Of a stretch of 64,000 bases of DNA, positions 23,801 through 35,704 are shown piece by piece (position 1 is the first letter of the stretch; each line of letters begins with the position of its first letter). The position numbers were made by a program, and so were the translations under genes. Source of the DNA: Rhipidocladum racemiflorum (lineage: Eukaryota; Streptophyta; Magnoliopsida; Poales; Poaceae); assembly GCA_036346355.1 (NCBI GenBank), contig CM070583.1, positions 9,936,001-10,000,000 on the forward strand, in the 5' to 3' direction. Under the pieces are notes generated by a model that had not been told where the DNA came from, did not search any database, and saw nothing but the letters and a program-made list of their open reading frames with translations.

Positions 23801-25265
23801 GCTCTCAATCGAGATAGTCCTTCGCCCACAATCCAATACAGCCTTGTGCTTGGATAACCAATCCATTCCCAATATGACGCCTAAGGTCTGGTCTCCAAAA
23901 TTATAAGGTTTGCTAGGAACTCTATTCCATCTATTAGTATTCTCACCCCGAACATCCTACTTCCGCTCGGAGTTCTAACTGTGGGTTTGAACTAAAAGCA
24001 TGCACTTAAGTCTTGCAATCCTTAAATCATTTCTAGTAGCAAAGCCTTGCGAAACAAACGAATGCGAAGCTCCAGAGTCAAACAAAATCACTGCAGTATC
24101 GAAAGTTAACAAGTAACTTACCCAAAGACGACGTCCAGAAAGCATTCTCGCAGTTGCATCTCGCGTGACATGGTTGACTCGGCCTCTCACCACGGCCTGG
24201 GTGTGGCTCCCTGTGCCGGGCGCCCTAGCTGGGTGGTTCCTAGATTGAAGCGAATCGGGTCGCTCTCGCTGTCTTCTTTGGACAATCATGGCAAAGTGTC
24301 CTCGCTCGCTGCTTGTAGGAGCGCCTCACCGTTCCTTGCCGATCGCCTGGGTAGCGTTTCTAGCGGGGCCGGGGTTTGGTAGTTCTGATTGGCAGGTCTT
24401 GGTGCCGGGATGGTGTCCTTGTTGCATTCTCGTGGTTGGAATCAAGAATTGATTTGGTGCAACTCTCAAGCGCCGCTGCGCCTCGACGTGATCCTTGCTG
24501 TTGCATCCTCGCGCTTCCTGTTCTCATCCAGTTCCTTGCGCTTGTCCTCAAGAATAAGCGCCTTATTCACCAACTCTTGGAAATCTGGAAAGGTGTGGGT
24601 GATCAACCCAACTTGCAATCCCGAAGTTAAGTCCCTTCATAAAACGAGACTGCCTCGATTTATCCGTCGCTACATCCTCAAAAAGCGTAGCGTGCTAGCC
24701 TGTGTGAACTTGTTCAGTAGTCGGCCACCGGCCGATTACCTTGCTTCGCTGCTCAACTCCTCCTTCTTAAGGTCCATGATTCCTTCAGCACGTGATACCG
24801 CCGGAATGCACCGTGAACTCTTCCCAAGTGATATCTTGAGGGTTCTCTGCGTGGCAATGTAGTTCTCCCACCATTCTGGCAATGTTCTTCCAACCGATGA
24901 GAAGCGTAAAGTACCTTCTCATTCCCTATGCATTGAGCTATGTGTAGCTTCCTCTCAATTGATCTTAACCAATCATCGGCCTCCAATGGATTGGCATTCC
25001 CAGAGAAAGTGGGTGGGTGAGTCCTCATGAACTCTCGACACCTTGTATTCTCAAGCGTGGTCCCCGATTAACTTGATTAGCAAAGTGGCCTGAGCAAGGA
25101 CATGCTGCATTTGTTGCATCATAGCATGCATCAACTGAGTCTGGGCAGCAAGAAACGCCCAAATTCTGCATATCCAAGTATGTGCGGCCGGTGCTCCATC
25201 ATTGGGGTTTTCTTCGGGCGAGATCCACTCCCATTGCTTCCAAGGTTTCCACGGGTGTTCACCAT
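20852..25265 (-). pseudogene. G1 gag-pol polyprotein, multiply frameshifted
   Basis: Starts MVNTRGN at 25,265; the final stop is 20,852-20,854. In order: gag N-terminus; gag core (ADDWLRSIERKLHIAQCIG, about 24,970-24,900); aspartic protease with DSGASHSFVSQGFA (about 24,090-24,040); RT start [15 protein letters not shown] (about 23,600); RT thumb/linker DPSKVEAVLHWE and YYRRFIEGFSTIAKPL (about 22,980-22,850); RNase [15 protein letters not shown] (about 22,710); integrase HVALCGVCQRVKAMHR and WEEIGMDFITGL (about 21,980-21,860). The polyprotein would give virus-like particle assembly, maturation, cDNA synthesis and integration. Many small indels break the frame. Several are at CGG sites and may be sequence errors, for example at about 21,590, where G3 retains the reading frame. 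Confidence 0.85.
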
Positions 25266-25783
25266 CCTGCCGATTTGCTCTAGGTTTAGAGATGAGAGGG
25301 AAACAAGAATAGACAAGTAGTATGGAACTTATGCGGGGCTTAAAGGGGTAACTTTAAGGTCCAACTTTATTATTAATAACTTGGTATGGCTGCTACAATG
25401 CCTAAGGGCCTTGCAACACATACTGCACACTCAAAGCAAACAAAGCAAATCCAAATCGAACTAACTCGAGTCTAACGCCTAAAGGGTGACTCTTTATTCT
25501 ATGACTCGACTCCTGGCCAAGGAGTCTCACTATAGAACCTATGCTCACTCATCAAGAAAACCTCCATCCGTCACAAGAGTGCTTTACGTAAGAATTCGAA
25601 TTTTTAAATTGTGACAAGGTAAGGGAAAATTTCAGCAAGAGACAAGAAAAGAGAGAAGGGGATAAGTCGAGATGTCATTTCTTGTCTTCACAAATTTTTA
25701 GCTTTAGAAAATAGGTTTTATCCTCACTACGACCATTCTAGCTTAGGGTTGAGCCTACAAATAACCTGCTCGATACTCACCTC

Positions 25784-28700
25784 TGCCGGGACCCCGAATT
25801 TGCAAATCCGACCCTCGTGTATTCAGCACTAGTCCAGAACGCGCTTAGTGCACACGCCTTAACATCGGTAAATATCACAATCATACCAATTGATACCAAT
25901 AAAGTACTTTATTTAAATAACTAAATCAAGTTACTCGACCTTATGGCCAAGTTACAAAATGTATGCCTCGCAAGGCGAAACTTATTCAGAGAAAAATAAT
26001 AGCAATGAAAATCAAATAAACTGTGGCGCCATCCAAGATACCACAGTAACTGACCGGGCTCGCATCCCTAAGTAGTCGGGTCCTCTTGGAGTTCCTCCTC
26101 CAAAGTCAAGCGTAATCTCCTCTTCAACTGGTATTGTGTTGAGGCAAGGGTGAGTACTTGGTACTCAAAGAAGTCATGCACGTAATGCAAGCTAATATAC
26201 TATATGCATGGCTTGGTACAAAGGAATAGCTCAAGGTATATTTGCAAGAAACAGCTTTTGACAAGTAATAAAAGTAGATTCGAAAGCGAGAAATAAGTAA
26301 AGCATAAATAACTTTTCAAGAAGTTTAACAAACATTTTTCCCATCCTAAACCACATTTCCATCATCTTCATTGTTAAACCAACCCAACTTTTCAAATCCA
26401 AGTTATTTTCGTAAAGTCTAACCCTTGATCGTAATTCCCGAGCATTGTCCAAAGATCGTGGACTCGGCTATTCAAATAGATTCTACACTCTGCAGAGGTT
26501 ATGCACTTTACCCACAAGATACAATCCACTCACCACGTCACCGTGAATCGCCATACAAGAGTATGCGAATGAGCGATCATAACAAAGCCTTTCTAAGCCT
26601 CAAACAACACAGTGGTCCTCTCCCAGACGTGCTCTACACCATCCCTTCCCTTAGCCAAGGCGAAGTATGGGACCAACACACCGTTAGATGGGTACCGGCC
26701 ACACCACAATACGCCCCCGCATAATCACACAAACGGTGTAATCGACACCCGAGGCTCCACAAGTGAGTCCTTAGCGACTTAGTCAACTAGGGCCGCCCCA
26801 TTCCAGCCATGTGGTTGCAAGTATGACCCAGTTCAAAGGCTTGCAAGGTTAAGTCCTTAGAGTGACCAGGGCAAGACTACCCGAAACCAAATCAACACTC
26901 CCAATGCCACAATCGGCCCACCTGACATTACTCTTGCCACATGCCCTGGCCGAAATCGCTTATCAAACCCCAGTTGATTACCATGCACCACGTGCCGTCA
27001 ACATCACATGATACTTTTCCAAAACAGGTTCAATATATCATTAAGTCCATATTATCATTTGATTATCCAAAATCATGTCATGAGCACGTAGCAGGTCTAA
27101 GCAGTATACTACAACGGTCTAAACCCATGTTGGCAATTTAATAATGTCCAACTAGTAAACCGCAACTAGGGTGACAAAAGGTCATGGCACATACTTAAGT
27201 AATCAAGGTGTCATATAGCAAATTGGTATTTATCTAACCCCCATGTTTAAACAAAGTATCTTTCTAATTAAACTAGCATGCAATAGTTTAAATCAAAATA
27301 GATTTCGAAATAGGATCAACATGGTCAAAGCACAACTTGCCTTCAAAAAGTACTTGTTCTTGGTCTTGAGTTGGATCCTGAGTCAACACTTCTCCTTCGA
27401 ATCCTTCCGGCACTTCAACGTCTACTCGTAAAGCGTGCAAATAGCAAATACACAAATAAACACTAGGCAAAAAGATCCCAAAACTCCAAATAAAATCCAT
27501 AAACAGAGAGAACATAATTTTCTGGATTTTTAGAAACTGGAATCGTCAAATTTGGAGTTAAAACGCAAAAGTTATGATTATTTAAAGTTTAAATAATCAA
27601 TTAAATAATATTACAGAGAAAAACTTTAGTCCAAAAATTAAATAAAATTCATATTTAGGTAGATCTCAATTTTATACAAATTTAGAAATTTGAATCGCTT
27701 CAAATCGGAGTTGAAACGCAAAAGTTATAAGCGCTTGAAGTTTGAATCTAAATTTTGAATCAATATTTCGAATTAATAAATCATTTTCTTTTCGAAATTA
27801 ATTATTGCGCCAAAGATGGACACGTGGCAGCCTCTCGATTGGTTTGTCGACGTCACCGGTCCATGGACTTGGTCCACGCCGCTCGGGTCCACCGTGGACT
27901 CACCCACGACTTCACGTGAGACTCGACATGTGGGACCACTCGGGTGACGCTATCGCCGACGTCACGGGCTCACCATGGTGCCGACAGTGGGGTCCATCGT
28001 GACGTCATGGGTGACGCCGCTTGGCCGGGTTAGCCATCGACATGCGGGCCTCCGACACGCGGCCTCGCGTGTCGGCGACACGCACGCTGCGCGTGGGACG
28101 GCCACGACCGCTTGGCCCAACTTCCCGACACGCGGGCGCACCGACCGCTGATTTGAAAATCAACGGTCCCGATCGGATCTGATGACGCACGTTTGGGGTG
28201 AACGTGGTCAATTTAGACCGTTGGATCTAGATCCAACGGCGAGGATTGGATCTGGAAATCGCACATGGTGCTTACCGTGGAACGACGTGGCGCAATCCGA
28301 CGCCGGATCTTGATCGGACGGTCCACGGAGCTCGCGAGGACGGCGATGGCGTGCGGCGGCTTGCTGCGGCCGGAACCGGGGAAGACGACGTCCCGAACGG
28401 CGTTCCGACGCAGTCCCGGCGAGATGAAGTATGAGCCCAGGTTCGCCTCGCCGCGGGGTTCCGACCGCCACTAAGCGCGGAGCACGCATCGGGTTTGCGG
28501 CGAAAGTTGAAGAACTTCGCGGCGGCGCTTTGGCTCCGGCGAGAAATTGCGCGGCTCTAGGTTTCCCTGTAGGCGTGGACTAGGGCAAATGAGCTCAAGA
28601 TGGAACGGGCGAACCCTGGGGCGCTCCATGCATTAAATAGCCTCGAGTCCGTGGTCCGAGACGGCGAACGGAGTCCGCGCGAATCCGGGCCGAGACGAAG

Positions 28701-29215
28701 ACGTGGAGCCGCACACGTGGCACAACTAACGCCACGATCGCGCGGCGCGACTGGTCCGGTCCGGACACGGCTTGCCTGGCTCGGCGGATCTCACCGTTGG
28801 ATCTTGATCCAACGGTTGGGATTGATTAGGTTAGGAGTGGGTTCTGGTCGAGTCAATGCCTCGGTCGGACTCGAGTCCGACTTTGGCTTCGGATGAACAA
28901 GATTTCTGACCCGAGTTGGATTTTCCAGCGAATTAATATTTAAAATAATTCCCAAGAATTCATTTAATTCATTAAAAATAGCAAAAGACTCGTAAAAATT
29001 CCAAAAATTCGAAAATATTCTCGATCATTTTGGACTCAAATAAAATATTTCCAACAAAAATTTATTTGCAAATTTAAATTCTTTAATTATTTCAAAATGG
29101 GATAAATTCAAATAAATTCCAAATAAATCCAAATAAATTCCAGAAAATTCCAAAAATTCACCAAAGTGCCAAATCACACATGAATTTAAGAAAAGCAAAA
29201 TTTTGGGATGTTACA
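25784..29215 (-). repeat. G1 5' LTR, 3,432 bp
   Basis: The plus-strand ends are TGCCGGGACC (TGTCGGG in the sister LTR) and GATGTTACA. The minus-strand TATTTAA is at 28,633-28,639. It differs from its sister mainly by short indels in GC-rich, CGG-containing spots, while the AT-rich parts are almost identical. Confidence 0.9.
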
Positions 29216-29220
29216 TCAAA

Positions 29221-30072
29221 CAACCCCCTTACTCTTACAAAGGCTCATACTTCAGCCCTGACCACCAGGTCTGGCACAACGCCACAAACTCTGCAAATCC
29301 CGGAGAAAGACAAACACAAGAATAAATCGAGAGCTTTCTCTGTAAAGCATTCAACAAAACCGGATGCCAAAACTGAAATGGCAATCCGAAAAAGGCATAG
29401 CACTAAACTCTTCTTCTTTGTCTTCAACCAAAGAAGGCAAAACCAAACAAAAACCGCCGAAATACCATCAGCGAAAACTCAACACCAAGCACCTTTCCTT
29501 GATTTCCAATCACAAAAAAACCACAGAAACCAACCCAAATCGATCGTTAGAACGGTGAAAGAAATCCAAAAGGATCCACCATCAACTCTTCCATTTGACT
29601 CCAACCAACTACCCGAACTACAACAGAAAGGATAATCACTCTCCCTACGGGAGGTTTAATAGTCTTTTGGTGATGGTTCTTCCCGCCACACCGAAACTCC
29701 ACACAACTTTACTACGAACTAAAGAAGGTGACCGAAACTATTCGGCACCACAACCTCACTTTATCAAACATATAGCATCTCAATCAATACTTTCATAAGT
29801 ATAACATCATACATCATCAAAATGCATCCTTTAACATCAAAGCTTAAATACAACATTTAAGCGGATAGCATCGATACCCATACCCTTCCTACTGTGCATC
29901 AGAGTGTGTCAAGTTTTAAATTAGTTAACCAAAGTATTTCAGATTTTAAGGTTATTGCCCTAAGGCCAAATTTTAACAAGTAAACCTATGCCATGTTTCT
30001 ACTTTTCCAAGTCAATATTTTAGTTTACTCTAAAGTAAATTACTACATTAAAATTCCTTGGACCTAAAGCCC
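29221..30072 (-). other. LARD internal region, 5' part; no coding motif
   Basis: About 850 bp between the G1 insertion and the LARD primer site. The frames of up to 151 codons on the plus strand are Lys/Gln/Thr-rich without family features and run against the element's orientation, so they are not annotated as genes. Confidence 0.5.
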
Positions 30073-30084
30073 GCTCTGATACTA
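30073..30084 (-). other. Degenerate tRNA-iMet primer-binding site of the LARD
   Basis: Minus strand TAGTATCAGAGC, against the usual TGGTATCAGAGC. It sits two bases from the LTR end and marks the 5' side of the element. Confidence 0.65.
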
Positions 30085-30086
30085 AC

Positions 30087-30910
30087 AGTAACACCCCGGC
30101 ATCTAGTCTGCCGCGAATGTCACCCAAACAGCTCTAGACACAACTAATATCACATACTTAACATTAAATTTCAGCAACTACGCTAATAGTTTACTTGAAA
30201 ATTCAGCAGCATTCCCTTTGTTTTTCCATGGGGTTTAAGCAACAATAAAACCAAGCACATAAGCTAGCATAATCCAAGTTTTTAACGCAATAAGATAATC
30301 ATTACAACTACAAGTGGGAGTGTGTAGTTGTCTAGGTGAACAACACTATGTGGAGATGTGATGCTAATCTCCCTTCCCCGACTGCTGAGTTCATGGTACC
30401 TAAAAACAACATAAAACAACAAGCGTGAGTTCATCACTCAGCGAAGTGTATTGCAATGATTCACAAACAATAATCAACTCACATCCATACTTAATGCCAT
30501 TCACATATCCCGAGAGTCAACTCATGAACTTCATGTATGCTCTCATATAACATCATCATAAACATCTCAAAAAAACATCTTCATATGCATCTCATAAAGC
30601 ATCATTATCATCTCATAAACCCCTTCATTCATGCAATGCAATGCAATGCACATGTCTCTTTGAAGCACATACCGGTATTGCCGAGTGCACACCCATTGGC
30701 GTTCACCCTCTTTCCCTCCTTCCATCCCGTAGATGGAGGGTGTCTACTCCTCGCTTCCATTCCCAACCGTGGATGGAATCACGAGGTAGGATTTACTCAA
30801 TGGCGCTCCAGATTAGTCATAACTTCCTCACCGACCTTACCGGACTAGTTATGACTTCCTCACCAACCTGGCCAGTTTTCATGCCATGTATGCAAATATG
30901 TCATACACAG
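30087..30910 (-). repeat. LARD 5' LTR, distal 824 bp only
   Basis: Aligns with 12,057-12,875 and ends abruptly after CACAG at 30,906-30,910, while the sister LTR continues AAACAACTTGCAC. The next bases are TGTCAGCG, the end of another element. CACAG is the expected target duplication of that insertion. Confidence 0.75.
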
Positions 30911-31249
30911 TGTCAGCGTTCTAGCCAACAGGCACCTCCGAATCGGGTGCTTATGAGGTTCAGACGGGGGGCTTTCGGGGCAGTCGCCGGAGGAAGAAAG
31001 ATCGGAGCGCCGGGGAAGATTGGAAGAACGGGGACGCTAGGGTTTACCCAGGTTCGGGCCCTCCGAAGAGTAACAGCACTAGTCCTGCCTTTTTTTGTGA
31101 TTGCTGGTCTTGCGTGGTATGCACTGGAATCCTATCCTTAGAGAATGGAATCTAACATGAAAGAACCGAACCCCTTCTCCCATGCATCCCGGCTGCCTTT
31201 TATACTTGGGCTGGCGGGGGCGCCTGGGAGGCTTACACAGCAAGCTATA
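30911..31249 (-). repeat. Tat-like element 3' LTR, distal part (R-U5)
   Basis: Contains on the minus strand a TATA box, TATAAAAGG (about 31,197-31,206), then about 265 bp of transcribed LTR ending CGCTGACA at 30,911. It continues at 57,298 once the nested solo LTR is removed. Confidence 0.6.
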
Positions 31250-32195
31250 TGTGGGGCTCGGACCGATTAGCGATGTGTGTCATTATCAAGCATCGGCCAA
31301 AAGATTAATGCAACCCGTAATGTCTCCTCGACCGCTTAAACTAACTCCTCGATTTCTGATTGGGGCCAATTAATCGGCAAAACTCGTGGAGGAGTGTACA
31401 TGCCAACCGATTGATCCCAACTCGAGCTTCTCGCAATCGCATGCATTGTATCGTTCCCCTGGATCAAGAGCTCAAGACTCCACGCATTGTCATACAAGAC
31501 CAGTCTCAACTATGCAAGAGTAAATATATTACACATGAAAGGTAACGTTATTACAATAGTTTAACTTTACAAGTCTCGGCTTACAGCCGAAACGAGTCCA
31601 AAAGAAACATCCAACGCCAGCGGAAACTCCAAAAGAAGAACACGCAGTGTGCCTCCACCCTCAGGCAACTGACTGAAAGGAAACCCAGCTAAGCCCCAAA
31701 GAGAATCGCTGGCCAACAAAGAAATCGCGACTCGTCCAAGACATCTGCATCATTACCTGCTTCTTCTCCTTCTGACCAAAGTCCGTTAGAGCAAACGGTG
31801 AGTACACGTATGTACTCGCAAGACTTTAGTGTATGGAATGTATACGTATAAAATGCAGGTTAAATCAATGAATAATAGGTTACTACACTAGTCTTTTGAG
31901 CACAAAGCAGATTTTGCTTGCAATATGATAATAGATTCACATTCGCATTTTTACAAAAGAAACTGAAGAAAACATTTCAAACAATTAATAATAGATAAAC
32001 CATTAACCAAATCAACCATCCAACCATTCCTTTCACCAAAACAACCAACCACCTGCACCTTATCCGAACCCAAGATCCAAACACACACCCGACCAACACA
32101 ATCTAACCTCGAAACCCATTTTCCCAGAAGTCAACCCAGACCCAACATCTATACTTGATAATACTTTCCAAGCTGCTCATGACCGTGAGCACGGC
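31250..32195 (-). repeat. Solo LTR, piece 1 (U5 side)
   Basis: Runs from the TGTGGGG end to the copia insertion. Around 31,525-31,560 it has an AT-rich stretch, and at 31,797-31,825 a GTGAGTACACGTATGTACTCGC phrase like the other Ty3 LTRs here. No gene. Confidence 0.55.
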
Positions 32196-33795
32196 TGAAA
32201 GACCGAGATGGCGATCAGAGGGGGGGTGAATGATCCCAAATAAAAATATCCCCTACTCAACGTACTCCAAACAATCCCGCAAAGAAAACCGATGCTCCTT
32301 AAAATCGCTAAACCACCAATAATCTGAACGACTTGCCAACTATTTGTATCCCTAGCTTTCATGGATAGGAAACATGAATCATGTTAGTGATATTTAAATA
32401 ACAAATTCTGGTTGTCAAGTGTCCAAAGCAAGGAGGAATCAATTCAAATACTTCTTTTCTAAAAGAGATCAAGCCAAAACACAAAAGCCTCTTTTTTAGA
32501 AAAGCAAAAGCAGATTTTCAGGAATTGTCCTCAATTAGAGCAGGTGGATGGTGGACTTCTGTTGCTCCAAAAATTTGGGAATTTTTCAGCCTGTGAGCTG
32601 TTGAGTCGTGAAGCACTCCACCAAAAATCACCACCAAACACCTTCTACAAAAAACAAGAAAAATCAAGAACTACGAACAGTCAGGATTTTCAATCAGGAA
32701 ATTTGGGGCTCGGTTTTCACCTCACAGCTCCCAAATGGTGCATCCAGTGGACTCCAAAATTTTTCCACAGATTGGTATATGAGTCAAGCACCTTCTCCAA
32801 CAAGAATCAATCAAGAAAGATTTTTCTATATTTTTCTAAAAATCAAAGACTGACTGCTGCGCCAAGAACAAGTTCAGGACAGATTTGCAATCTTGATAGA
32901 AACTTGATCTCTAGTCTATCCTAGGGTGCAAGAAAGATGTAAAACCAAATGAGCACCCTCAAGACCTCCTTGATCAACAGCATTTAGAAGGAGAGGAGCA
33001 AATCCAAATTATAGAAAGTAAATTGTAGAATTTACATGCGGGAAAGTAAATGCTGAATTTAAATTGCGTAAAGTAAAGACATAATGTAAATGCGAATTTA
33101 AATTCACAAAAAGTAAAGAAAATCTTTGTATTTTCTGGTTGGAAGGTTTACAAAGCCTCACTTCATGTGGGCAAAGCTCAAAGGAGCAACTCAAACCTTC
33201 AAGTGAGGGAGGACACCCCTCCCTCTATTTATACTACTCTAGGGCCACCTACCACCCTTGGATGAGTCCCAAACCCTAGGCACTCCACCAAGGGCTAGGA
33301 TTAACCTCTCATTTCAACCCACACATGGGCTTTACATGGGCCACATTGGCCATACATGGGTTTTAAACAAAACCCGATCAACCCGATGCAACTGCCTTCA
33401 TCCGCCGGACTTGACCGCCGCTTCCTCCTCTTCGAGCCTCCAACCCGAACCGAAACCTTGAGCCACCTCAAGTCCATTTCCTTGACGCCCAAGTGAACCC
33501 GGTTTGAGCCCAACCATCTCGTCAAGATCCTCGACCGCTCTGACCTCGGTTCTCCCAACCTAGTCCCTGCATTTACCAACGACCATAGCTGCCTCAAGAA
33601 CCTGTACCACAAGGAACAAACCATTTTGCACATACCACAATGCACATACCTTTTCTTCCTGCATGTTAGTCCACAATTATCATTAATTGAAACATGCAAT
33701 ACCGAGTCAAATCAAACTCAAGCCTGAGCACACCTTGCTCAAATAAAGTCAAATACTCATCACAAAAATGGATGGACTCTCCACATGGTCCTTCA
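32196..33795 (-). repeat. Copia 3' LTR, 1,600 bp
   Basis: The plus-strand ends are TGAAAGACC and GTCCTTCA. The minus-strand TATA box TATAAATA is at 33,226-33,233. Nearly identical to 40,058-41,659, so insertion was recent relative to the LARD. Confidence 0.9.
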
Positions 33796-33806
33796 ATCTC
33801 CCCTTG
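33796..33806 (-). other. Polypurine tract of the copia element
   Basis: Minus strand CAAGGGGAGAT immediately precedes the LTR start TGAAGGACC. Confidence 0.75.
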
Positions 33807-35704
33807 ATGAGTATATTGACAAACCACACAAAAGGCATAAATTTGAGTTTGAAAACAAAGGAAGAAAAGCAATTTGATTGCAAAAATCATATTTGGTCCA
33901 ATAAAAGAGAAAGAAAGCTCATGACCAAATAGATGAGAAGATTTTTAGAGCTCAACACTTGAAAGGACAATTTTTCAACAAGAGCTCCAAAACCAAGAAA
34001 TCTCTCAAAAGCTCAATATTACTCATGATCCAAATGCAAGGACAATTGTTCAACATGATCATGAGAAAGCATTTTTTTAATTCTCTAAGATGTCTTTTCT
34101 ACGTTTTCTCCCCCTTTTGGCAATATAGGCATCAAGAGAACAATTTTTTTTTTTGCATGAAATGCAACCTAGAAGAGCTTTGAGGATTATGCAAGTGACC
34201 ACTTAGACAAAGTATGACACCAAGCTACTCAAGTTCAGATTATGTCATCCTAAGTCATATCCAATGGCATATTTCAATTTTTGCTAACTAGCTCAAAAGA
34301 AGTTATAATACTTTGGTATGATTTCAACAATAGCAACACTTAGCATAACTTCAATACTAGAAGCAAAGCCAATCAAACGAGCAAATGGATATACTAGAGT
34401 TCAACCTAGTCAACACTTTGGGAAACTACAAGTTCATAAGAGAAGCCTCATGCTCAATCATCTCTTTAAATGCAAATTTTTAGATTAACGCTCATAAAGC
34501 GGTATGAGAGAGTTAGGCTTAGTGAAGCACATCCTCGACTAGGAGCCATCGACAAAGGCCTCCTAAGCTTCACTCTCCTCCACAAACCTTTCAGGGTTTA
34601 GAGAGTTTATCCTAGAGAAACACAACCTCGACTAGAGCCATCGACATAGGTCTCCTAGGCATCACTCTCTTTCTCTAGTTATTTTTGCATTTTTCGATGT
34701 ATTGACTCAAGCCATTAGCAACCATCTCAAGCAAGAAGCTTAAAAGAGTGGTTTTGGTCATACACACTTCATTCCAAGTTCATCCCAAGTGCAATGGGAA
34801 GCAGCCTCGTGAATGAATAGTGTTGAGTTCAATTTTAGCACAAAAGAGTCAAATTATATTTTCAGCACTTAGATTCATGAGCATTATTGAGGATTCTAGA
34901 ATGAAACAATGTAGCTAACCCAAGTTGCTCTAGGGACTCTAGTAGAAACCCACTATTTCAATAAGCATGGCATAAGCATCTAGTGAAGAAGTATAGCAAG
35001 TAAAAGCCATGTTTCATCAACTTTTCAGAAAGCTCAAGTTTAAAATGTTGGCTAGTTTCACATGATATACCAAATTGGATATGACCTAGATTAGCAAATA
35101 TCTTCGTAAAAGTAGCTAGGTGCAACATATCTCAATTTTATCAATTGCATAATAGACAAAGCTCAGAATGAAAAACAAGTCTATATGCAATGCAAAAGAA
35201 TCAATTCCAAGCTCCCCTCAACAAGTGAGTTGATTAAGCACAAAACTGATTGAAGTTGAGTTATTAGCAATTTTAGATTCAAAAGGATGAATTGAACTCA
35301 ACTGAAACCGTAAAGACAGAAATGATGAGAAGGAATCAAGAAACTAACAAATGGGTAGTCTAGGAGCATAGATAACAGGAAGAGAAACACTAACAATCAG
35401 ACTCGCTCTCACCTTCCACATATGACTTATATAGTAAAGCTACAACTCCAACTCCAACCCAGAGCAAACACAGACTGCCTACCTGTGGGGCCCAACACCG
35501 CTAGACCTAAAAGACTGTGATTGAGCTCAACCGAGAAGAAGAGATTAATAGCACCATAAATCATAAGGTGAGAGGTCCATGCAGAGGCATGCCATAAGTC
35601 TACTTGAAGTGTTCTCAAACAAATGAAAAACCTTCCCAAAGATACCCGTAAAGAGAAAGGAAGGCTGAATATACAAACGAACATATAATACAAGCCGCCT
35701 CCCC
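33807..35704 (-). other. Copia 3' non-coding tail
   Basis: About 1.9 kb between the pol stop and the polypurine tract, with no gene recognised on either strand. A ~57-bp segment is duplicated at 34,521-34,577 and 34,612-34,669. In Sireviruses this position holds an env-like ORF or repeats; none is readable here. Confidence 0.5.
34521..34669. repeat. Imperfect duplication of a ~57-bp segment in the copia tail
   Basis: GAAGCACATCCTCGACTAGG ... CACTCTC recurs about 91 bases later as GAAACACAACCTCGACTAG ... CACTCTC, with a handful of differences. Confidence 0.6.

Larger units (their letters stand above)
17369..29215 (-). mobile_element. Ty3 element G1 (Tekay/Del-like), complete, with target duplication
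   Basis: The LTRs are 17,369-20,810 and 25,784-29,215, and the internal region is 20,811-25,783. The 5-bp target duplication TCAAA occurs at 17,364-17,368 and 29,216-29,220. The element reads on the minus strand: primer site next to 25,783 (degenerate, GAGTATCGAGC), gag, protease, RT, RNase H, integrase, chromodomain, then polypurine tract at 20,811-20,822 (minus strand ATTAAGGGAGGTT). It belongs to the same family as G2 and G3. The internal region is about 0.68 kb shorter than in G2 because of a deletion before gag. Confidence 0.9.
12057..30910 (-). mobile_element. LARD-like non-autonomous Ty3-type retrotransposon (5' LTR interrupted)
   Basis: Reads right to left. The 3' LTR is 12,057-14,139 (starts TGTAAC on the plus strand, ends CCACA). 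The polypurine tract is at 14,140-14,156 (minus strand GTTAAGGGGGAGAG). The internal region is 14,157-30,072, with G1 inserted. A degenerate tRNA-iMet primer site lies at 30,073-30,084 (minus strand TAGTATCAGAGC). The 5' LTR begins at 30,087. After removing G1 the internal region is only about 4.1 kb and shows no gag or pol motif, which fits a large retrotransposon derivative moved by another element's proteins. The 5' LTR stops at 30,910, exactly where the Tat-like element begins. Its remaining ~1.26 kb is expected beyond the right edge of the window. Confidence 0.7.

Noticed and set aside
17369..29215. Two ~3.4-kb near-identical blocks (17.4-20.8 kb and 25.8-29.2 kb) as a segmental duplication
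   Set aside because: They are the LTRs of one element: TG/CA ends, primer site, polypurine tract and TCAAA target duplication.
30911..31249. Direct CACAG copy at 31,236-31,240 as the right target duplication of a short element
   Set aside because: The preceding bases do not give a CA terminus, and the LTR continues consistently at 57,298 once the solo LTR is removed.
32544..32924. 126-codon plus-strand frame repeated at 40,278-40,781
   Set aside because: Antisense to the copia LTR and present twice because it is LTR sequence.
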